Source: Trichomonas tenax
Taxonomy: Eukaryota; Parabasalia; Trichomonadida; Trichomonadidae
Length of the DNA: 25,185 nucleotides
Direction of reading: 5' to 3'
NCBI GenBank assembly: GCA_023091735.1
Contig: JALKBU010000774.1
Span: 1-25,185, forward strand
Shown here: positions 1 to 6,603 of the stretch, one piece after another
Layout: each line of letters starts with the position of its first letter
How positions within the stretch are numbered: the stretch's first letter is position 1
The notes under the pieces: model-generated
Seen by the model: the letters and a program-made list of their open reading frames with translations, nothing else
What the model was told of the DNA's origin: nothing
The model's database searches: none
Position numbers and translations under genes: made by a program

Positions 1-2559
1 TAATTCTTGAGCAATGATTTCATTGTGCATCAATATCTTCGCTAAGTCCTCAACAACATTCCTGAGTGTCGCTCTTCCACTCAATATCGCTTCTTTCTGC
101 TGTTTGATGACAAATTCTCTCGCATGTGCTTCGTTGCAAACTTCATCGATCATCGTTTGAATTGTTGCAGAAATTTCGATTAAATCTGTAGCTTCTGGAT
201 CAATTGGTCTCGGTGGAGGCTTCTCTTCAGAGAGGCGTTTGTAAACATTAACTAAAGCAAATTTAATGAGCTTTTGTTCTGTTTGTAGAGCATCAACAAT
301 TGGTTGTAATGGATTTGGCACTTCATCAATCGCTTTCATCATTATCTGGAGAGATTGCTCAATCGGTAGTCCTTCTGTTTCAAACTCTATTTTCGCGTTC
401 ATCCATTTTTCAACGTGTTTCAGCAAAGCTGTTGATCTAGCAAGGTTATAATCGATCGTTCTATATTTATCTAAAATAATCTTGAATTTCCTTAAAAAGA
501 TGTTCTCTATGTCTTCGTTTGGTGAATCAGGAACAATTTCTCTCATCAAATCTAATAATTCCTTGAATTCATCTCTCATGCTCTGCTTTGCCTTCTTTAT
601 TTCTTCCTGGAGTTTATCTTCGTATGATTTTTTCAGTTTCTCGATTGTATCGAGAAGAGATTTAATCACTCCATCAGGAGAATCATCATCGATTTCGCCT
701 CCGAGTTCTTTGATCTTCTGCTTAATCTTCTTCAGGAGGTCATCGAGCTTATCTTGCAGCGAGTTGTTCTTTTCCATGACGCTCGCGTGATCTTCTGTGA
801 GCTTATTGAATGAGTTCTTTAATGATGTATATTCATCAATGAAGAAATCCACAGCTTTAGAAAGAGGAAGGTTTTTAGGAAGATCAATCGTGCTCTTGAT
901 TTTCCTCTTTGCATCTCTAATCATGTTCTCATATTCATTAGTTTCTTTCGATCTTTTTTCAAGAACGAAAACATCCATTCGCTTTTTGTCCTGTAAATCA
1001 CTGTCATCGGGAACTAAATTATCTATTTCACCACCAACTTCTTGCATAATATTCGACATTCTTTGACCGATTCTCGCAGAAAAAACCGAACATGTTTCAT
1101 CATTGTTTTTATGCCTTAGCTGATAAATTATTTGCTTCTGATGCGTGATTTGATCAAATTGTTGCTTTTTCTTGCTTTCTAAGTCACTTATTTCACCCTG
1201 CAAATCAGCAATTTTCTTGTTTAATCTTTCAATTTCCTCTTTATGTAATTGATCAGATTCTGCACGTTCTTGTATATACTCCTGCATCTGATAACTCTGC
1301 GCATGAATTTTATTGATATATGAATCTATTTCAGCTTCTTTCGATGAAATATCTTTGAGTTTCTGCATGAAAAATTCTTCGAGTTGCTTCAATCTGACAG
1401 ATATTTCTGGATTTGATTCTATTATAACACCCAATTGCTTAGAAATACTGTCAATAAAAAGATCAAACTTTGCACTCTTCGTTATATCTGTTGAAATTGA
1501 ATCATCGTTTGTGAAATCGACAATTTCTTGGAAAATCGATGACTTTTCATCTTTGTGAAGATTCTCTTCCAATATTTTCGCTTCCTGGGCCTCACGGATT
1601 ACTATTTCAGGCATCTTCACATCCTGAAGCATCTCAGTGAGCTGCTCATGAAAAGAATCGCACGTTTTAATGATTGATCCAATATCATTTCCAAACGAGA
1701 ATCCGCAATGAATTGATCCGATTATTTCTCCACAATAAAGATTGAAATCGGTCCTAAAAGCTTGCAATTCTGTCTGCATGTAGCCACTGAATGAGAACAT
1801 TTGGAAAGCAACGTCATTGTAAATGTGTATGAAATTTTTCAAATCAGTGATTTGTGTCTCTTCGAGATCAGGTGCATTTTTCATTATGTCTCCATCAACC
1901 AACATCACAGTAATAGCATTCTTGTTGTGACTCATCAATTCAATGATGTTTTGACCGGTTTTCAGAAGTTCTCCAGTTCTACTGCATGTTTTACGAGGCC
2001 GAGTGGTGATAGCAACAGTGTCCCTCTCAATCTTGTCAAATTGTTTAACAACGTATTCTGTTAATGATTTCAATCCGTCGTTTTTAATTAAATATACTAA
2101 AGCACTAAATTCTTTCCACTTTTGGAGAACATGTAGCGAGATCTGCTTAAGTGGCGTTAAACTTATGCGGCATAAATCATCTTGAGATTCGCAAGCATTG
2201 AATTTTTGGTAAATGAGAATAATTTCGTCGAAAAGAGGCTGAAATGTTGGTAGAAGATTCTTTGCCTTAGTCAAAAAGCTTGTATCTGTTAAAATATAGG
2301 AATGATTTTTTTGTATTAACAAATCTATTTGATCAATGATACTTTTTATCAGTATTTTTATAGCTAAAATCTTCTTTTTTACATCTTCTGTTCCTGATTT
2401 GTTGCTATTTTTCAATTTTGTGCGTGGTGATTTTGTTTTCGATGGTTTAAATGATTGTTTGGCAGTAGAACTCTGCTGATTCAATGAATTACTAGGAACA
2501 GAAGGAACAACAGGCTTCACTGAACTATGTGCCCGCTTTTTCTGTTTCAGTAAATTCAT
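1..2559 (-). CDS. Large coiled-coil protein, 3' end outside the window
   Basis: An open frame on the minus strand runs without a stop from the ATG at 2559 to the window edge: 853 codons, all in frame. The first ~65 residues are basic and rich in Ser, Pro, Lys and Gln, so probably disordered. Residues ~65-380 look helical but are not strongly heptad. From ~390 to at least 760 there are long stretches rich in Lys, Glu, Gln, Asp and Leu with heptad spacing, typical of coiled coil. No signal peptide, membrane segment or catalytic motif is seen. Large coiled-coil proteins are abundant in trichomonads, often as cytoskeletal or basal-body parts or simply unassigned; I do not recognise a specific family and infer only a structural or scaffolding role. 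The C-terminus is missing. Apparent small plus-strand ORFs in this span are shadows. The start is the first ATG after AT-rich non-coding DNA. Confidence 0.88.
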   Translation of the reverse strand, partial: MNLLKQKKRAHSSVKPVVPSVPSNSLNQQSSTAKQSFKPSKTKSPRTKLKNSNKSGTEDVKKKILAIKILIKSIIDQIDLLIQKNHSYILTDTSFLTKAKNLLPTFQPLFDEIILIYQKFNACESQDDLCRISLTPLKQISLHVLQKWKEFSALVYLIKNDGLKSLTEYVVKQFDKIERDTVAITTRPRKTCSRTGELLKTGQNIIELMSHNKNAITVMLVDGDIMKNAPDLEETQITDLKNFIHIYNDVAFQMFSFSGYMQTELQAFRTDFNLYCGEIIGSIHCGFSFGNDIGSIIKTCDSFHEQLTEMLQDVKMPEIVIREAQEAKILEENLHKDEKSSIFQEIVDFTNDDSISTDITKSAKFDLFIDSISKQLGVIIESNPEISVRLKQLEEFFMQKLKDISSKEAEIDSYINKIHAQSYQMQEYIQERAESDQLHKEEIERLNKKIADLQGEISDLESKKKQQFDQITHQKQIIYQLRHKNNDETCSVFSARIGQRMSNIMQEVGGEIDNLVPDDSDLQDKKRMDVFVLEKRSKETNEYENMIRDAKRKIKSTIDLPKNLPLSKAVDFFIDEYTSLKNSFNKLTEDHASVMEKNNSLQDKLDDLLKKIKQKIKELGGEIDDDSPDGVIKSLLDTIEKLKKSYEDKLQEEIKKAKQSMRDEFKELLDLMREIVPDSPNEDIENIFLRKFKIILDKYRTIDYNLARSTALLKHVEKWMNAKIEFETEGLPIEQSLQIMMKAIDEVPNPLQPIVDALQTEQKLIKFALVNVYKRLSEEKPPPRPIDPEATDLIEISATIQTMIDEVCNEAHAREFVIKQQKEAILSGRATLRNVVEDLAKILMHNEIIAQEL

Positions 2560-3056
2560 TTTAATTTTTTTTTATCTCGGAATACTTTGTGTTAAAATTT
2601 CTCAATATCTGATTATCAAAAATATATTTTTATGCTATCAAACAATATAATACAGTTATGCATATATTATAAATCAATTAAAATTCTAAAATGTTTATTG
2701 ATTACAGAATTATTTCTGATTTTTTATATCTCGAATGTTGCAAAATATTTTTTAAACGGACATTTTTGATTTTCGATTTTAATTACAGAAATATCATCGG
2801 CAGTATCCATTTCCAATCAAATTTTTAATTATATTTATCAAATATTCTAAAATGTCGCTCTTCAAAAAAATATCACAAAAATGGTCTAAAGACAAGATAA
2901 ATCTCAAGAAGATTGAGAGTTTTATAAATTTAAATGAAAATGTGAAGGTAAAAATATTTTGATATGATTTTTGTTTTCTTTAAAGAGGATATTTACAGGG
3001 CAATGGTAATGACAAACCATAACAGCCTACGTTTGACATTATCAAATCTCGTAGTT
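2560..3056. other. Intergenic, very AT-rich; one tiny ORF at 2852-2962
   Basis: This is the 5' flank of the coiled-coil gene and the 3' flank of the NTF2-like gene. A 36-codon ORF starts at the ATG at 2852 and begins MSLFK, the same five residues with which the minus-strand gene at 3482 begins. A stretch from about 2948 to 2999 starts with GTAAAA and ends in TTTACAG, which could be taken for an intron, but it lacks the conserved trichomonad 3' intron element and the reading ends after a few more codons. I do not call a gene here. Confidence 0.5.
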
Positions 3057-3482
3057 TTAAAAATTTAAAGTCTTTGTGAGCATCATGTTAGAAATCTGCA
3101 ATTTTTCCTCTTCTTTATTAATCTGGAAGAGTAATGTCAAGAAGAAATAGTCTGTTCCCCAGTGAGCGACACCATTGATTATAACTTCCTTATCGCCAAC
3201 AATAACGTAAGAATATTTCGATACGTCGAACTTTCCCTTAGGATCAAAGACGCTGTGCTTCTCCTTGAGCAAAGTAACGACGTGATCGCATGTTTCTTTC
3301 TTTGTTGTATCGAATGTGAGCTTTGCGTCTTCTGTGAAGAGGTCTTCGAAGTGCTCTGTTGTTGAGAACTTGGCGATGCTTTCAGCGATGACTTCAATGA
3401 CCTGTGGAATCTGAGCGGCCAAAGTTGCTAGATCCTTTTTTTTGTTAATGAAAAGTGGTAAAATACCCTTGAAAAGTGACAT
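3057..3482 (-). CDS. Small NTF2-fold-like protein
   Basis: A 141-residue protein with an ATG start at 3482. The residue pattern fits the cone-shaped NTF2/SnoaL fold: N-terminal helix (IPQVIEVIAESIAKF), a short helix followed by FTEDAKLTFD, a helix around HVVTLLKEK, then beta strands ending in YFFLTLLFQINKEEEKLQISNMMLT. NTF2 itself is of similar length (~125-130 residues) and carries RanGDP into the nucleus; related folds occur in Mex67/Mtr2-type export factors and in enzymes. I see no proof that this protein binds Ran, so the assignment is to the fold only. The stop is TAAAA, containing the UAAA tetramer often used for trichomonad polyadenylation. An ACATGTCA motif lies about 50 bases upstream of the ATG. 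A divergent orphan protein of another fold remains possible. Confidence 0.6.
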   Translation of the reverse strand: MSLFKGILPLFINKKKDLATLAAQIPQVIEVIAESIAKFSTTEHFEDLFTEDAKLTFDTTKKETCDHVVTLLKEKHSVFDPKGKFDVSKYSYVIVGDKEVIINGVAHWGTDYFFLTLLFQINKEEEKLQISNMMLTKTLNF

Positions 3483-3531
3483 AATATTGGACTTTTGACA
3501 CTTTGCACTGCATTTTGACTAGTTTATATCT

Positions 3532-3539
3532 ACATGTCA
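3532..3539. promoter_or_regulatory. ACATGTCA motif upstream of the NTF2-like gene
   Basis: One of eight exact copies of ACATGTCA in the window (others at 4437, 6288, 6370, 15905, 16910, 17285 in reverse, and 20094), most embedded in TTTACATGTCAAA. This copy is 50 bases upstream of the ATG at 3482. All copies lie outside coding sequence. Function inferred from recurrence and position only. Confidence 0.4.
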
Positions 3540-3640
3540 AAAATTATAACCTTAAAGGCACTTTTTATGAATAAACTGTCACCTTTTGTGCGGCAAATTG
3601 TCACCTTTATAAAAAGTGTTATAAATATCTTTGTAGTCTA

Positions 3641-3820
3641 ACCAATACATCCAGGTTAATGTTGCTGACGAGCCACAACTCTATCATCAACGAGCATATA
3701 CCTGATTGGTAATTGTTAAGAAAACAACGATATTTATGCATGCTTAAATTGTTGTAAGAATGTCATTGGGCGAGGTCGGCCTGAGACTTCCAAAGCCCTC
3801 GAGTGGCCAAGCCAGGTCAT
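3641..3820. ncRNA. Candidate structured RNA locus (four consecutive hairpins)
   Basis: This stretch is markedly richer in G+C than the surrounding gene-free DNA and folds into consecutive hairpins. 3641-3710: ACCAAT pairs with ATTGGT, CAGGT with ACCTG, and ATG/GTTG with CAAC/CAT further in. About 3724-3756: ACAAC pairs with GTTGT across a 20-nt interior. 3771-3803: CGAGG pairs with CCTCG. About 3804-3814: TGGC pairs with GCCA. No ORF spans it. On the minus strand it contains GGAAGTCTCAGGC, faintly like the CR-I block of RNase P RNA, but I could not find a convincing CR-V partner, so I do not name it. It could also be a relic of a mobile element. T-runs flank it at both ends. Confidence 0.35.
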
Positions 3821-3821
3821 A

Positions 3822-4160
3822 TCAAGAACCCACTTATTGATTCAATTTTTAATACACATTACATTTTCACTTTTGATATTGAAAAATTATTATTTTTTTT
3901 TTTCTATTTTTTATTTTTCACAGATACTTTTTTCATTACAAGATTATTTTCATATTATTACTTATTCTCATAATTATTAATATATCATTAAATTCATAAT
4001 TAATTATGTATCATGAATTAGATAATGTTTTCATGTTACTTTCATTTTATATATTGATTTATATTATTTAGATTCTCAAATCGATTCTTATATTCTTTGT
4101 AAAATTCGTTTTTGACTAAATTTTTATTTTTATCTTCAAATTATTCGTTTATAATTCATA
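3822..4160. other. Intergenic, extremely AT-rich; nothing recognisable
   Basis: Low-complexity A/T sequence with T-runs near 3890-3905 and no ORF of note. I see no repeat or conserved motif here. Confidence 0.6.
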
Positions 4161-4166
4161 TTTACC

Positions 4167-4424
4167 ATGCAAGAAGGGATAATTTCGACCGAGTTTCTTG
4201 GTTTTCTTAGGTTTGGAGTGCAACAAAAACTTGCAATGAACAAAGAGAAATGGATGATGTGCTATCATCAGGATGCTGATAGCACAAATAACATCCTTCA
4301 CTATAAAGCCACAACTACTCATAATGAAGTCTTCTTTGGCTTCCAACATGAGTTCAATCCATTTCAACCTATTGATACTTTTCCATTTTTTCCCGAGCAA
4401 ACAGGTCACTTTCCATTATTTTGA
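4167..4424 (+). CDS. Doubtful small ORF, 85 codons
   Basis: An ATG-initiated frame of 85 codons lies in a patch distinctly richer in G+C than the DNA on either side, the main reason to consider it. The product is rich in Phe, His and Gln, with no recognisable domain. A comparable frame on the opposite strand over the same bases starts only at GTG, so the plus strand is favoured if either is real. A perfect 10-bp hairpin at 4258-4286 lies inside the ORF, which is unusual for a coding region and suggests the patch may instead be a small inserted or structured element. No function can be assigned. Confidence 0.2.
   Translation: MQEGIISTEFLGFLRFGVQQKLAMNKEKWMMCYHQDADSTNNILHYKATTTHNEVFFGFQHEFNPFQPIDTFPFFPEQTGHFPLF
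4258..4286. repeat. Perfect inverted repeat, 10-bp arms
   Basis: TGTGCTATCA (4258-4267) and TGATAGCACA (4277-4286) are exact reverse complements with a 9-nt loop. It lies in the GC-richer patch at 4160-4430. Confidence 0.75.
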
Positions 4425-4436
4425 CATTCTGACTTT

Positions 4437-4462
4437 ACATGTCAAAAATAAGTTGCATGTCA
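4437..4462. promoter_or_regulatory. Tandem ACATGTCA / GCATGTCA motif pair
   Basis: ACATGTCA at 4437-4444 is followed by GCATGTCA at 4455-4462, in direct orientation with starts 18 bases apart. It belongs to the recurring motif family described for 3532. No adjacent gene start is evident on the plus strand; it lies 3' of the CDT1-like gene. Confidence 0.3.
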
Positions 4463-4762
4463 GAAAAGCACATTGTTCTATTTTGTCCCAGCCCCATGAA
4501 TCTTTTATTGAAGAAAAAATATCATCGTTAAATTAGGTATAACATTTTCGATTTTATGCATTAGCAGCATCTTTAGTTTTACTATAATATACAAAAATTT
4601 ATCCTTTATGATAGTGCCAATATATAGTCGAAATGCAAATTGCAATTTCATTCCTGTGTTATAACACAATTTAGATATGCCTAAGAAGGATTAATAGCTC
4701 AAGAAATAATGTGCTATGTTTTGAAGGATATACACATAAAGTTTAATAATATAATATAAAAA

Positions 4763-5875
4763 TTAGTCAACAAGTTGCGGGCTGTTTTGATAGATGAGGG
4801 TCTTAATTCCATCAAAACGAATGCTTGGGTTGTATTTGATAAACTTGTCGTTCTGGCACTCGAATGATTGATAGTAACCATTCGTTGCTGTTTCGAGTTT
4901 GTTTATTAATTTGCTGACGGTCAAATCATCTTTATCTGCCTTGTATTCCCCGTTTTTCTTGATCCAATCAGTCAAAACAGAAGCGCGTAAAGCAGACTTC
5001 TTCTGTGCAACGAATATCTCGTGAACAATCTTGTTCAATGACAAAAGATTTTCTCTCATCTTCTTCTTTTCATCTTCCTCCCCATAAACTTCCTTCCAGC
5101 AAGCAAACGCAATACTCCTTTCGGCGTAGTTATCCATGATGACCTTATTTGACGTGAAAGCTGGTTGCTCTGCTAAGAACTTCGCTTTTCTTTCTTCGAT
5201 CATCGGTCTGATTTTTTCGTATTCATTTTGTTCCTTTTGTTTTAGTATTTCTTCGATAGAAGGACCTGATTTTGGCGCTGCAGGGATCTTCTTTGGCTCT
5301 ATGAGGTTCTGCTCCTGCAACGGAAAGTCTGAGTGAAGAACAGAGACATTTTCAGGAATGCTGATTTTGTTATTTTTGCACCATTCATAATGCTTCTTCA
5401 TCAACGATTTAATGAGAATATTTTTGGCAGAAGACACTACATCGTTTACCTTAGGTTCGTACATCATCATGACCTTCAATTTGTAGATTAAATTTCGTCT
5501 TCCATCATCAACCCATTTTGCTTGAATTTCACCATTTGGCATCAATGCAAGTATATAAGCAAGTGTCTCTTGTGTAAATGAGTGTCCTCCTTGCTCAATT
5601 CCAGCTCTAAGTTTTGTGAACTCGATAAATTTAGGGAAAGATCGCGTGTTTCTGAAACTTGGGCTGCAGAAAAATGTCGAAAATAGCTGCTTGATTTGAT
5701 CAAGCATGATGTTGTACTTCCTTGGCAATTGTAATTCCTTGAATTGTTTCGAAATTAAAAGATCTTGGACTGTATCTGCGAATTCTACCGATTTATTGAT
5801 AGAGTAGTCCGACTTCTCTATTTTCGTGCGAGGACGAGGCTCAGAAGTGAATTTTAGCCAAGAATCCAAAACCAT
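4763..5875 (-). CDS. CDT1: CDT1-like DNA replication licensing factor
   Basis: A 370-residue protein from the ATG at 5875. An in-frame TTG 12 codons upstream would add residues, but the ATG is the normal start. Residues ~48-140 match the central winged-helix region of CDT1: LPRKYNIMLDQIKQLF, an F-rich helix, then TRSFPKFIEF and a helix before LMPNGEI. Around 180-205, HSDFPLQEQNLIEPKKIP parallels the human linker that ends HPRFNVDEVPDIEP. The C-terminal ~110 residues resemble the MCM-binding winged helix, with an NLETA-type helix then DKFIKYNPSIRFDGI, comparable to the DTYVKLDKAADLASI region of human CDT1. In other eukaryotes CDT1 loads the MCM2-7 helicase with ORC and CDC6. The very N-terminus, MVLDSWLKF, resembles a PIP-type PCNA-binding motif but lacks the glutamine. 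At 370 residues it is shorter than human CDT1 (~546), mainly in the N-terminal tail. Confidence 0.72.
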   Translation of the reverse strand: MVLDSWLKFTSEPRPRTKIEKSDYSINKSVEFADTVQDLLISKQFKELQLPRKYNIMLDQIKQLFSTFFCSPSFRNTRSFPKFIEFTKLRAGIEQGGHSFTQETLAYILALMPNGEIQAKWVDDGRRNLIYKLKVMMMYEPKVNDVVSSAKNILIKSLMKKHYEWCKNNKISIPENVSVLHSDFPLQEQNLIEPKKIPAAPKSGPSIEEILKQKEQNEYEKIRPMIEERKAKFLAEQPAFTSNKVIMDNYAERSIAFACWKEVYGEEDEKKKMRENLLSLNKIVHEIFVAQKKSALRASVLTDWIKKNGEYKADKDDLTVSKLINKLETATNGYYQSFECQNDKFIKYNPSIRFDGIKTLIYQNSPQLVD

Positions 5876-6603
5876 CTTTGGAATTCTTAAACGTATACAT
5901 TCAGAATTCAATTTTTCGTCTTTTTGGCAGTCACTGAGTCAAATTTGATCCCGGAAACTTATGCCCATAAATATCTAAATTGAATTGGACCTATAACTTT
6001 AAAATTAACTTTACACTATGCAATATGTTTTTACTTCAATATCAATTATGTTAAAAAAGGTTATAACTTCAAAAAAAGGGAGTTTTGATAGAGAAATGAT
6101 AATTTCTGAAGTAATTTATGTTTGCTTGTTAATTAGATCATGAGATGTTTTTCATAGAATTTAATTTGACATTTTACACGACACATTGGCAAATTTTTAA
6201 ATCCATATACCAACTATAAAATTAGAATTTGTACAGTTAGATAATGTATAAATTCGATAAAAACAAGCCAATTAAATGTTTAAGTTTACATGTCAAACAA
6301 TATTTTTATCAAAAATTTTATATAATTAGATAGCATTCAAAAATTTAAAACGATTTATATTTTACATTTACATGTCAAATTTTCCATTTTTCAGTCATTT
6401 TTATTTCATTGATTATAATTTCATATATAAATTCCAAAAATCAAATAAAAATGAAAATTTGAAATGAAATCCCGAAGGTTGTTACTTTTTGGCGAATATT
6501 TCCATTGTTGATACAAGAGTGAACCATTTCAGAAAAGTTACTTTTTGTAAACTTTTCAAAATATGTCACTTTTAAATGTCTAAAAAAGTGCGCACGATAA
6601 AAA
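5876..6603. other. Divergent intergenic region between CDT1-like and WD40 genes
   Basis: About 730 bases of AT-rich DNA serving as the 5' flank of both genes. It contains two ACATGTCA copies (6288-6295 and 6370-6377), GTTATAAC at 6059, a TCACTTTT at 6563-6570 and AAAAAAGTGCG at about 6583-6593. The last two are respectively about 40 and 20 bases before the WD40 ATG. No ORF with an ATG of useful length is present. Confidence 0.5.
6563..6593 (+). promoter_or_regulatory. Putative core promoter of the WD40 gene
   Basis: TCACTTTT at 6563-6570 fits the trichomonad initiator pattern TCA-Y-T-W and lies ~35 bases before the ATG at 6604. AAAAAAGTGCGC follows in the opposite sense. The same AAAAGTG/CACTTTT word occurs close upstream of five other genes here (API5-like, ARF, Myb, phosphatase, kinase). 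Established: T. vaginalis genes start at an initiator close to the ATG. Inferred: this copy acts as one. Confidence 0.4.

Noticed and set aside
266..2185. Several plus-strand ORFs of 60-102 codons
   Set aside because: They are shadows of the long minus-strand coiled-coil gene; Ser/Phe/Leu-rich products are the antisense reading of Lys/Glu-rich coiled coil.
2948..3000. Possible short intron (GTAAAA to TTTACAG)
   Set aside because: It does not show the conserved trichomonad 5' GTATGT and 3' ACTAACACACAG elements, and splicing yields only a few more codons.
3775..3800. RNase P RNA CR-I-like block on the minus strand
   Set aside because: No convincing CR-V block or P4 helix partner could be found, so not named as RNase P.
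3798..3835. Complete tRNA from an A-box-like TGGCCAAGC
   Set aside because: No B box or T-arm follows and acceptor ends do not pair.
4149..4409. Minus-strand ORF antisense to 4167-4424
   Set aside because: Starts at GTG and overlaps a plus-strand ATG ORF of the same length; no protein-like features.
5876..5911. N-terminal extension of the CDT1-like ORF
   Set aside because: The extension starts at TTG, not ATG; the first ATG is at 5875.
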